In this document: positions 56,928-64,000 of the stretch, piece after piece
How the letters are laid out: each line of letters opens with the position of its first letter
How positions within the stretch are numbered: the first letter of the stretch is position 1
Assembly (NCBI GenBank): GCA_903884425.1
Contig: CAISEP010000016.1
Location: forward strand, 310,001-374,000
Direction: 5' to 3'
DNA: 64,000 bases
From: an uncultured Caulobacterales bacterium
GTDB taxonomy: Bacteria > Pseudomonadota > Alphaproteobacteria > Caulobacterales > Caulobacteraceae
Notes under the pieces: model-generated
What the model saw: the letters and a program-made list of their open reading frames with translations, nothing else
What the model was told of the DNA's origin: nothing
Database searches by the model: none
Position numbers and translations under genes: made by a program

Positions 56928-57803
56928 ATGTCAGACCTGATCGCCCCCCTTGTCGGCTCTGCCCCGCAGGCCCCCGAACCCGCCCCGGCCCTGCACGGGC
57001 GCGCGTCCCTGACCCCGCCGGCACCGCGGGTCTATCACGGGATCAACTGGACCGGCCTGCGGACCCTGTACATCAAGGAGGTGCGCCGGTTCTGGAAGGT
57101 GGGGCTGCAGACCATCGCCGCGCCGGTGGTGACCACCCTGCTCTACATGATGGTTTTCGTGGTCGCCATGCGCAGCGCCAACCCGACGGTGGAGGGCGTG
57201 CCCTTCGCCCAGTTCGTGGCGCCGGGCCTGATCATGATGGCGATCCTGACCAATGCCTTCGCCAATTCGTCCTCGTCGCTGATCCAGGCCAAGATCATGG
57301 GCACGGCCCCGGACTTCCTCACCCCGCCCCTGTCTCCGCTGGAGCTGGCGGCGGCCTTCTCCCTCGGGGCCGCGACCCGGGGGATGATGGTCGGGCTGGT
57401 GACGGCCCTGTCCGTGTGGCCCTTTGCCCATTCGACCATCTTCAACCTGGCGGCGGTGGTCTATTATTCCCTGGCAGCGTCGCTGATCATGGCCTTCGTC
57501 GGGGTCCTGACCGGGTTGTGGGCGGAGAAGTTCGATCACCTGGCGGCGGTGACCACCTTCATCGTCACGCCGCTGACCTTCCTGTCGGGGACCTTCTACA
57601 CCATCCACCGACTGCCGCCCTTCGCCCAGAGCTTTGCGGCCTTCAACCCGTTCTTCTATCTGATCGACGGGTTCCGTTACGGCTTTGTCGGCCATGCGGA
57701 CGGGTCCATCGCCATCGGCCTCGCCTATACGGGCGGCCTGACCCTCCTGCTGGCGGTCGTGTCCTGGGCAGTAATCCGCAGCGGCTGGCGGCTGAAGAGC
57801 TAG
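56928..57803 (+). CDS. ABC-2-type transporter permease
   Basis: A 291-residue membrane protein of the ABC-2 (YadH-like) family with about six helices. It has TLYIKEVRRFWKVGLQTIAAPVVTTLLYMMVF, FAQFVAPGLIMMAILTNAFANSSSSLIQAKIMG and FLSGTFYTIHRLPPFAQSFAAFNPFFYLIDGFRYGF. These are typical of exporters of polysaccharide, lipids or drugs. Its ATPase partner is not adjacent and must be encoded elsewhere. The stop overlaps the convergent murI stop within a CTAG. Confidence 0.9.
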   Translation: MSDLIAPLVGSAPQAPEPAPALHGRASLTPPAPRVYHGINWTGLRTLYIKEVRRFWKVGLQTIAAPVVTTLLYMMVFVVAMRSANPTVEGVPFAQFVAPGLIMMAILTNAFANSSSSLIQAKIMGTAPDFLTPPLSPLELAAAFSLGAATRGMMVGLVTALSVWPFAHSTIFNLAAVVYYSLAASLIMAFVGVLTGLWAEKFDHLAAVTTFIVTPLTFLSGTFYTIHRLPPFAQSFAAFNPFFYLIDGFRYGFVGHADGSIAIGLAYTGGLTLLLAVVSWAVIRSGWRLKS

Positions 57804-58669
57804 TCCGCCCCGCGCACCGGCAGCGGCTCGAAACGCAGCGGCCCGCCCCAGTAGGCCTGCAGGAGGGGACTGGCGTCCCCCGGTGTCCCGCTGGTCAGGA
57901 ACCGGCGGGTCCCGCCCGTGCCGATGTCGTAGTCCTCGTGCCGCGCCAGATAGGCCGCAAGGCTTTCGGCCACCGCACTCGGCTGGTGGATCAGGGGGGT
58001 CCGCGGGGGCAGGGCCTCGCGGAACAGGTCGGCGACGATCTCGTAATGGGTGCAGCCCAGGATCGCCCGGTCCGGCATGCGACCGATCCGGCGGGCCAGC
58101 GCCGCCACGTGACCGGCGATCTCCGCCGCCAGTGCCTCCCGCGGGGCCCCGGCCTCGATCATCCGTGCCAGGTTGGGGCAGGGCTCGGAGAACACCGCCA
58201 CGTCCTGGCGGCGCTTGTCGATCTCGATCTCGTAGACCCGGCTGGCGGCGGTGCCGGGGGTGGAGAACACCCCCACCACGTCCAGCTTCTCCACCTTCTC
58301 CCCCCGGCGGTCCGCCTCGTGCTCCCAGGGCAGGCCGGTGGCGGCCTCGATGGTGGGCACGATGATGCCGAGGATGTTGAGGGGCCGTCCAAGCTCCCGG
58401 CGCAGGCCCGGAAGCCAGGTCTGCTGCAGGCGGCGCAGGGCAATGGCCGACGCGGTGTTGCAGGCCAGGACCACCAGGCTCGCCCCCTCCGCGAACAGCC
58501 GGGCGCAGGCGCTGCGGGTCAGGTCCACCACCTCCTCCCCCGGGCGGCCGCCATAGGGGGCGTTGGCCTGGTCGCAGTAATAGATGAAGTCGGCGGCGGG
58601 CAGGCGCTCCACCAGCGCCCGGTGCACGCTCAGGCCGCCGACGCCGGAATCGAAGACACCGAGGCTCAC
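57800..58669 (-). CDS. murI: Glutamate racemase
   Basis: Makes D-glutamate for peptidoglycan. It is a 289-residue Asp/Glu racemase with GVFDSGVGGLSVHRAL (N-terminal Asp/Ser motif), YYCDQANAPYGGRPGEE, VVLACNTASAIAL (first catalytic Cys) and AILGCTHYEIV (second catalytic Cys). It starts at GTG 58669, inside the stop region of the quinone oxidoreductase gene (coupled). The longer open frame is a shadow of that gene. Confidence 0.94.
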   Translation of the reverse strand: MSLGVFDSGVGGLSVHRALVERLPAADFIYYCDQANAPYGGRPGEEVVDLTRSACARLFAEGASLVVLACNTASAIALRRLQQTWLPGLRRELGRPLNILGIIVPTIEAATGLPWEHEADRRGEKVEKLDVVGVFSTPGTAASRVYEIEIDKRRQDVAVFSEPCPNLARMIEAGAPREALAAEIAGHVAALARRIGRMPDRAILGCTHYEIVADLFREALPPRTPLIHQPSAVAESLAAYLARHEDYDIGTGGTRRFLTSGTPGDASPLLQAYWGGPLRFEPLPVRGAD

Positions 58670-59655
58670 GGGACCAGCACCACCTTGCCGACATGGGACC
58701 CGGATTCCAGCCAGGCATGGGCCTTGGCCGCCTCTGCCAGAGGGAAGCTGCGATCCACCATGGTCCGCACCTGACCGGCGGTGATCCACGGCCAGACGGT
58801 GGCCTCCACCGCCTGGGCCAGCCGGGCCTTCTCGTCTGCCGACCGGGGACGCAGGGTCGAGCCGGTGATCGTCAGGCGCTTCTGCATGATCTTCTGCAGG
58901 TCGATCTCCACCCGGCCGCCGGCCTGGAAGGCGATGTAGACGATCCGCCCGCCCGGCTTCAGGCAGTCGAGACCCTTCTGGGCGAAGTCGCCGCCCACCA
59001 TGTCGAGGATGACGTCCGCCCCGCCAAAGGCCAGGGCCTCGGCGGTGAAGTCCTGTGTGGTGGTATCGATGGCGAGGTCTGCGCCGATCTTCAGGGCGCT
59101 GGCCGCCTTGTCGGCCCCGCGGGCCGTAGCGATCACCCGGGCCCCGGCGGCCTTGGCCATCTGGATGGCGGTGACGCCGATCCCGCTGGTGGCCCCGTGC
59201 AGCAGGAGGGTCTCCCCGGCCTTCAGGGCCCCGTGCTCGAACACATTGGCAAAGACGGTGAAGACGGTTTCCGGCAGGCTGGCCGCCGCCATGGCGTCGA
59301 GACCGGCAGGGATCGGCAGGGCGTGGCGGCCATCCACCACCGCATACTGGGCATAGCCTCCGCCCCCCAGCAGGGCCGTGACCCGGTCGCCGACCTGCCA
59401 GCGGGACGGGCCGGGTCCGATGGCGGCCACCTCTCCCGCCACTTCGAGGCCCAGGGTCGCGGACGCGCCCGGCGGCGGCGGATAGAAGCCCAGCCGCTGC
59501 AGGATGTCCGGCCGGTTCACCCCGGCAGCCCCGACCCGGATCAGGATCTGGCCCGCCGCCGGAACCGGCGTGTCGATCTCCACGGCCTGCAGGGCAGAGG
59601 CGGGACCGGCCCCGCCCTCGACGGCAATGGCGATCATGCGGGAGGGTGCGGACAT
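58666..59655 (-). CDS. NAD(P)H-quinone oxidoreductase (MDR superfamily, PIG3-like)
   Basis: A 329-residue zinc-independent medium-chain reductase. Signatures are RVGAAGVNRPDILQRLGFYPPPPGASATLGLEVAGEV, the nucleotide loop LLLHGATSGIGVTAIQMAKAAGARVIATARG and DVILDMVGGDFAQKGLDCLKPGGRIVYIA. It uses NADPH to reduce quinones or enones; the physiological substrate is unknown. ATG 59655. Overlaps the murI start by 4 bp. Confidence 0.93.
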   Translation of the reverse strand: MSAPSRMIAIAVEGGAGPASALQAVEIDTPVPAAGQILIRVGAAGVNRPDILQRLGFYPPPPGASATLGLEVAGEVAAIGPGPSRWQVGDRVTALLGGGGYAQYAVVDGRHALPIPAGLDAMAAASLPETVFTVFANVFEHGALKAGETLLLHGATSGIGVTAIQMAKAAGARVIATARGADKAASALKIGADLAIDTTTQDFTAEALAFGGADVILDMVGGDFAQKGLDCLKPGGRIVYIAFQAGGRVEIDLQKIMQKRLTITGSTLRPRSADEKARLAQAVEATVWPWITAGQVRTMVDRSFPLAEAAKAHAWLESGSHVGKVVLVP

Positions 59656-59786
59656 GGGGAACTCCGGTCGTGCGGTGGCCCGGCTCGCTTCGCCGGGCGG
59701 GACTTGCTACACTGCTGGTTCGCCCGTCCTTGCCGGATTTGCAAGGGCGGCGACCAGCCGATGACGCGTTTTTGGAGCCCCATGCC

Positions 59787-59993
59787 ATGGACGAGCCTGC
59801 CTCACCCCGTCAGGCCCGCGGGGCCGTCGCCGCCTCCCTCGCCCGGGAAGACCTGGACCTCTATTCCGTGGAGGAACTCGACGAACGGGTCGGGGTGCTG
59901 GAGGCCGAGATCGCCCGGGTCCGGGCAGCGCGGGCGAAGAAGCTGTCCGGCCGGGCCGCGGCGGATGCCCTGTTCTCCCGGCGTCCGGATTGA
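59787..59993 (+). CDS. DUF1192 small protein
   Basis: A 68-residue conserved alphaproteobacterial protein. The DUF1192 signature is LYSVEELDERVGVLEAEIARVRAARAKK, a short predicted coiled coil. Function unknown. ATG 59787 is chosen within the open frame. In relatives it often lies beside the DUF1465/RcdA gene, as here (rcdA follows about 110 bp later). Confidence 0.85.
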   Translation: MDEPASPRQARGAVAASLAREDLDLYSVEELDERVGVLEAEIARVRAARAKKLSGRAAADALFSRRPD

Positions 59994-60104
59994 CCCGCGG
60001 CCGATGGCACGACGGTTGCAGGGCCGGAACCTGTCTGCCGCGGTGGTCTTGCGTCGCCCCGCCGGCTGTGTTGCCATGATGCATAGGCAAGGGTTTGTGC
60101 AGTG

Positions 60105-60647
60105 ATGAACGAGGTTGGCTCCGCCCTCCCCCCCCGCGGTTCGGTCGTGCAGGACTTCGCACGGTCCGAGCTGTTCGAGCGCACCTTCCGCGAGGGGATG
60201 GAGCTGGTGGAGACCGCCGCCGTCTATCTGGACGGGCCCGGCCGCCAGGAATCCAAGCTCCTGTCCCGCAATGCGGCGCTGGCCTATGCCAGCGAGAGCA
60301 TGCGCCTGACCACCCGGCTCATGCAGGTGGCCAGCTGGCTCCTGGTCCAGCGGGCCGTGCGGGAAGGGGACATGAGCGCCCAGGAAGCCAGCGATCCCCG
60401 CTACCGGATCGGGCCGCAGCCCGCCGCCCGGCGGCAGGGCGTGCAGGCGGTGGCCTCGGACGACAAGACGGTGGAGCATCTGCCCGGCGGCCTGACCGAG
60501 CTGGTGGACCGGTCGGAGCGTCTCTACGACCGGATTTCGCACCTGGACCGGCGCATGTATCTGGAGCCGGAAACGGACGACCGCCCGAACCCGGTGCTGA
60601 GCCAGTTCGAGCGGCTGCGGGCCGCCTTCGACGGCCCGCTTCTCTAG
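60105..60647 (+). CDS. rcdA: RcdA-family regulator of CtrA degradation (DUF1465)
   Basis: A 180-residue DUF1465 protein. In Caulobacter RcdA is an adaptor that, with CpdR and PopA, delivers CtrA to ClpXP at the cell pole. Family features are FERTFREGMELVETAAVYLDGPGRQESKLL and ALAYASESMRLTTRLMQVASWLLVQRAVREGDMS, a three-helix bundle core, with a C-terminal SERLYDRISHLDRRMYLE. ATG 60105 is used (GTG 60102 adjoins it). Converges on nrdB with 19 bp between. Confidence 0.92.
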   Translation: MNEVGSALPPRGSVVQDFARSELFERTFREGMELVETAAVYLDGPGRQESKLLSRNAALAYASESMRLTTRLMQVASWLLVQRAVREGDMSAQEASDPRYRIGPQPAARRQGVQAVASDDKTVEHLPGGLTELVDRSERLYDRISHLDRRMYLEPETDDRPNPVLSQFERLRAAFDGPLL

Positions 60648-60666
60648 AGGGGCCCAAGCCCTGCGC

Positions 60667-61716
60667 TCACTCCGCCGGAAGCGCGTTTTCCGCCCGACGG
60701 CTCATCATCTGATCGAAGGACGACCAGACGCCGCCCTCGCCCTGCCACTGGCCACGGGTGGCGGCCTTGGAATATTCCGTCGCCCGGGCCTCGAAGAAGT
60801 TGGCGTGCTCGACGCCCGACAGCATGGACTGCAGCCAGGGCAGCGGGTTTTCCTTGATCCCGTACAGGGGCGGCAGCTCCAGCTGGCGCAGGCGCCAGTC
60901 GGCGATGAAGCGGATGTAGCTCTTGATGTCCTCGGGCGTCATGCCCTGGACCTCGCCGGCCTCGAAGGCCAGGTCGATGAAACGATCCTCGAGGCTCACC
61001 ACCGTGCGGCAGTTCTCGATGATGTCCTCGGCCACGGCCTTCTTCACGCCGCCGGTCTCCTTGGCGAAGGCGTGGAACAGCTTGATCATGCCTTCGCAGT
61101 GCAGGCTCTCGTCCCGCACGCTCCAGCTGACGATCTGGCCCATGCCCTTCATCTTGTTGAAGCGCGGGAAGTTCAGCAGCATGGCGAAGGAGGCGAACAG
61201 CTGCAGCCCTTCGGTGAAGGCCCCGAACATGGCGAGCGTGCGCAGGATGTCGTCCTCGGAGTCCACCCCGAAGGTCTGCATGTAGTCGTGCTTGGCCCGC
61301 ATGGCCTCGTATTCGAGGAAGGCGGAGAATTCGCTGTCCGGCATGCCGATGGTCTCGAGCAGCAGGGCATAGGCGGCGATGTGGATCGTCTCCATGTTGG
61401 AGAAGGCCGACAGCATCATCTTCACCTCGGTGGGTTTGAAGACGCGCGCATACCGCTCCATGTAGTTGTCGTTCACTTCCACGTCCGACTGGGTGAAGAA
61501 GCGGAAGATCTGGGTCAGCAGGTTGCGCTCACGGTCGGTGAGCTTGCTCGCCCAGTCCTTGCAGTCCTCGCCCAGCGGCACCTCTTCCGGCACCCAGTGG
61601 ACCTGCTGCTGCTTCTTCCAGAACTCGTGCGCCCACGGATAGCGGAACGGCTTGTAGCTGTAGGACGGGGTCAGGAGACCGGGCTTGATCAACGCCTGGG
61701 GAGCCTTGGAAATCAT
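60667..61716 (-). CDS. nrdB: Class Ia ribonucleotide reductase beta subunit
   Basis: Houses the diiron-tyrosyl radical that starts ribonucleotide reduction. It has 349 residues with a ferritin-like fold. The iron/tyrosine region is NMETIHIAAYALLLETIG (Glu, His and radical Tyr), followed by RDESLHCEGMIKLFHAF (Glu/His iron ligands). The N-terminal YPWAHEFWKKQQQVHWVPEEVPLGED is standard. ATG 61716. It lies downstream of nrdA but 220 bp away and so probably has its own promoter. Confidence 0.97.
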   Translation of the reverse strand: MISKAPQALIKPGLLTPSYSYKPFRYPWAHEFWKKQQQVHWVPEEVPLGEDCKDWASKLTDRERNLLTQIFRFFTQSDVEVNDNYMERYARVFKPTEVKMMLSAFSNMETIHIAAYALLLETIGMPDSEFSAFLEYEAMRAKHDYMQTFGVDSEDDILRTLAMFGAFTEGLQLFASFAMLLNFPRFNKMKGMGQIVSWSVRDESLHCEGMIKLFHAFAKETGGVKKAVAEDIIENCRTVVSLEDRFIDLAFEAGEVQGMTPEDIKSYIRFIADWRLRQLELPPLYGIKENPLPWLQSMLSGVEHANFFEARATEYSKAATRGQWQGEGGVWSSFDQMMSRRAENALPAE

Positions 61717-61750
61717 CGATCATCACCATTCTTGCGCCGGGCGAGGCCTA

Positions 61751-61859
61751 GAATCACCACGCCCCGGTGTCACTGTCGAGTCATATGGTGAATGAAGCGT
61801 TTACCAAGTCTAGTGGGTTCGCAACATACACACACATCATATGGTAGGTCTGTGGACAA
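61751..61859 (-). promoter_or_regulatory. nrdB upstream region: NrdR-like, DnaA-like and GANTC sites
   Basis: TCATATGGTG (61781-61790) and ACATCATATGGTAG (61833-61846) contain CATATGGT cores like the nrdA site at 63905. The second matches about 11 of 16 positions of the NrdR box. TGTGGACAA at 61851-61859 is an 8/9 DnaA box. GANTC sites lie at 61751-61755 and 61778-61782. In Caulobacter nrdB is a DnaA target. All are candidates read by eye. Confidence 0.4.
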
Positions 61860-61937
61860 ATCCGAGCCGCAGCCGCGCAACAACGGAGTCTGTGCGCGGC
61901 GTGCTTGCCCAACGGATCCAAAGGCTGGGGGTCGGCC

Positions 61938-63806
61938 CTACTGGCAGGCGAGGCATTCCTCGTAATCGGTCTTCGCGGATTCCGTGAAGGTCGATTCGAC
62001 GATGTCGGCCCCGGCGAAGGCGGCCCGCTGCACCGACTTGGAGCGCAGGTAGTAGAGGGACTTCACCCCCCGCTCCCAGGCCGACCAGTGCAGCATGTGC
62101 AGGTCCCACTTGTCCACGTCGCCGGCCAGGAACAGGTTCAGGGACTGGGACTGGCAGATGTCCGGGGTGCGGTCCGCGGCCAGGTCGACGATCCAGCGCT
62201 GGTCGATCTCGAAGGCGGTCTTGAACACGTCCTTCTCGTCCTGGGTCAGGAAGTCGAGATGGCTGACCGAGCCCTCGTTCTCGAGGATCGAGCTCCACAC
62301 CACGTCGGTGTTCTTGCCCTTCTCCTCCAGCACCTTCTCCAGGTACGGGTTCTTCACGGCAAACGAGCCGGACAGGGTCTTGTGGGTGTAGATATTGGCC
62401 GGGATCGGCTCGATCCCCGCGCTGGTGCCGCCGCAGATGATCGAGATCGAGGCAGTCGGCGCGATGGCCAGCTTATGGCTGAACCGCTCCATCACGCCGG
62501 CATCGGCGGCGTCCGGGCAGGGGCCGCGCTCTTCCGCCAGCATCTTCGAGGCCTTGTCGGCCTCCCGGCGCAGGTGCTTGAAGATGCGCATGTTCCACGA
62601 CTTGGCCAGCGCGCTCTCGAAGGGCACGTTCTGGGCCTGCAGGAAGGAGTGGAAGCCCATCAGGCCCAGACCCACCGACCGCTCGCGCATGGCCGCATAG
62701 ATGGCCGGATCCATCTCGGCGGGGGCGCGGTCGATGAAGTCCTGCAGGACGTTGTCGAGGAAGCGCATCACGTCCTCGATGAAGGTGGGATGGTCGCGCC
62801 ACTCCATGAAGGTCTCGGCGTTCACCGAGGACAGGCAGCACACCGCCGTGCGGTTCTTGCCCAGGTGATCGGCCCCGGTGTGCAGCACGATCTCGGAGCA
62901 CAGGTTCGACTGGCGAACCTTCAGGCCCAGGGACTGCTGGTGCACCGGCATGGAGCGGTTCACCGTGTCGGAGAAGATCAGGTAGGGCTCGCCGGTCTGC
63001 AGGCGGATCTCGAGGATCTTCTGCCACAGGGTCCGGGCGTCCACATACTTCACCACCTCGCCGGTCTTGGGCGAGCGCATGGCGAACTTCTCGCCCGCGC
63101 GGACGGCCTCCATGAACTCGTCGGAGATGGAGATGCCGTGGTGCAGGTTCAGGGACTTGCGGTTGAAGTCGCCCGACGGCTTGCGGATCTCGAGGAACTC
63201 CTCGATCTCCGGGTGGTTGATGTCGAGGTACACGGCGGCCGAGCCGCGACGCAAGGACCCCTGGCTGATGGCGAGCGTCAGGCTGTCCATCACCCGCACG
63301 AAGGGGATGATGCCCGAGGTCTGGCCCGCGCCCTTGACCTTCTCGCCGATGGAGCGGACCCCGCCCCAGTAGGTGCCGATGCCGCCGCCGTTCGCCGCCA
63401 GGAACACGTTCTCGTTCCAGGTGCTGACAATGCCCTCGAGGCTGTCGGGCACGGCGTTCAGGAAGCAGGAGATGGGCAGGCCGCGATCCGCGCCGCCATT
63501 GGACAGGACCGGCGTGGCCGGCATGAACCACAGGCGGGAGATGTAGTCATAGACCCGCTGGGCATGCTCGGAATCGTCCGCATAGGCCGTGGCCACCCGG
63601 GCGAACATGTCCTGGTAGCTCTCGCCCGCCAGCAGGTAGCGGTCCTCCAGCGTGGTCTTGCCGAAATCCGTCAGCAGGGCGTCCCGGGACCGGTCGACCT
63701 CCACATGCTTGACGAGGCTCAGGCGCGGCCGCTCGGCCTGTGCCGCCGGCTTGCCGACCCGCACCTTGGCTTGCCCCTGAACCTTTGCTGCTTCTCTGCC
63801 GACCAT
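61938..63806 (-). CDS. nrdA: Class Ia ribonucleotide reductase alpha subunit
   Basis: Reduces ribonucleoside diphosphates to deoxy forms. The chosen product is 622 residues. It contains the ten-stranded barrel with ISCFLNAVPDSLEGI (active-site Cys), RQSNLCSEIVL (second site Cys), VGLGLMGFHSFL and the C-terminal shuttle pair ECLACQ. The N-terminus looks short of a full ATP-cone, so dATP feedback may be absent. ATG 63806 is preferred (MVGREAAKV); ATG 63875 is the alternative. Upstream of nrdB by 220 bp. Confidence 0.96.
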   Translation of the reverse strand: MVGREAAKVQGQAKVRVGKPAAQAERPRLSLVKHVEVDRSRDALLTDFGKTTLEDRYLLAGESYQDMFARVATAYADDSEHAQRVYDYISRLWFMPATPVLSNGGADRGLPISCFLNAVPDSLEGIVSTWNENVFLAANGGGIGTYWGGVRSIGEKVKGAGQTSGIIPFVRVMDSLTLAISQGSLRRGSAAVYLDINHPEIEEFLEIRKPSGDFNRKSLNLHHGISISDEFMEAVRAGEKFAMRSPKTGEVVKYVDARTLWQKILEIRLQTGEPYLIFSDTVNRSMPVHQQSLGLKVRQSNLCSEIVLHTGADHLGKNRTAVCCLSSVNAETFMEWRDHPTFIEDVMRFLDNVLQDFIDRAPAEMDPAIYAAMRERSVGLGLMGFHSFLQAQNVPFESALAKSWNMRIFKHLRREADKASKMLAEERGPCPDAADAGVMERFSHKLAIAPTASISIICGGTSAGIEPIPANIYTHKTLSGSFAVKNPYLEKVLEEKGKNTDVVWSSILENEGSVSHLDFLTQDEKDVFKTAFEIDQRWIVDLAADRTPDICQSQSLNLFLAGDVDKWDLHMLHWSAWERGVKSLYYLRSKSVQRAAFAGADIVESTFTESAKTDYEECLACQ

Positions 63807-63904
63807 CGTCCAAAACCCCAAGAAATACCGAACGGGGGGCCTCGAAGGCGAACGTGTGAACGTCGCCTCACCCATACATGTAGTAGGGTGATCCCCCCAC
63901 AGCC

Positions 63905-63987
63905 CACTATATGGTGCGCAAATGCGCCGCGACTCGTCAACGGCCAGTTAGGGCGCCATGCGGACTTTTTCGTTAACAAGGTCTTAA
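63905..63987 (-). promoter_or_regulatory. nrdA upstream region: perfect CtrA box, NrdR-like box, GANTC
   Basis: TTAACAAGGTCTTAA at 63973-63987 is a perfect TTAA-N7-TTAA CtrA consensus. CACTATATGGTG at 63905-63916 resembles an NrdR box. A GANTC site is at 63931-63935. The region lies 99-181 bp before the preferred nrdA start and extends to the window edge, so the CtrA site could also serve a gene beyond it. Confidence 0.5.
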
Positions 63988-64000
63988 TATCTGGTGACAG

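Overview
This 64 kb window is high-GC chromosomal DNA from an alphaproteobacterium, most likely of the Caulobacterales/Maricaulales/Hyphomonadaceae group. The evidence is the cell-cycle regulators GcrA and RcdA (DUF1465), a CenR-type response regulator, the fabA-fabB-fabI operon, a bacterial SdhAF4 homologue (DUF1674), an NrdA/NrdB pair with separate promoters, and CtrA-like (TTAA-N7-TTAA) and GANTC sites in promoter regions. The genus cannot be fixed from sequence reading alone. Gene density is high: no gene-free stretch reaches 300 bp, and I saw no tRNA, rRNA, IS element or CRISPR array.

Layout. 0-13 kb: the 3' part of pheA, greA with an overlapping ELM1-like gene, a DUF1223 protein, acnA divergent from ccmAB, MAPEG and GNAT genes, asd and an orphan exbD converging on two terminators, a WD40 protein, mtgA and a nitroreductase. 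13-25 kb: an M28 peptidase, an L,D-transpeptidase divergent from a CenR-like regulator, a creatininase-fold protein coupled to the SdhAF4 homologue, rsmB, a glycine-zipper lipoprotein, rpe, a heparinase-like protein, a FlaA1/CapD-type epimerase, a 2-hydroxyacid dehydrogenase and an SH3 protein. 25-32.7 kb: fabA-fabB-fabI, amn, a tyrosine phosphatase and maeB.

32.7-37.5 kb is the accessory part. Base composition is visibly less GC-rich there. It holds, all on the minus strand, two TadE-like pseudopilins, a TadG-like protein whose C-terminus resembles a von Willebrand D domain, a small cysteine-containing secreted protein and an unrecognised 375-residue protein. A TetR-family regulator is divergent. 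A 19-bp element (16/19 identical) lies upstream of both the tadE operon and the unknown gene, which suggests a small regulon. This is the best candidate here for an undescribed system.

37.5-64 kb returns to core genes: an AmpG-like transporter, a soluble hybrid kinase with a pseudo-receiver plus a receiver (a ShkA-like layout), comM, an ATP-grasp protein, a pfkB kinase, hisB-hisH-hisA-hisF-hisE, sdhCDAB, a thioredoxin-like protein, folC and an MsbA-type ABC exporter, rpmE, gcrA, an ABC-2 permease, murI, a quinone oxidoreductase, DUF1192 and rcdA, then nrdB and nrdA.

Functionally the window joins central metabolism (aconitase, succinate dehydrogenase, malic enzyme), histidine and fatty-acid synthesis, envelope building (MtgA, L,D-transpeptidase, MurI, AmpG, the CenR-like regulator) and cell-cycle control (GcrA, RcdA, ribonucleotide reductase with CtrA-, DnaA- and NrdR-like sites upstream).
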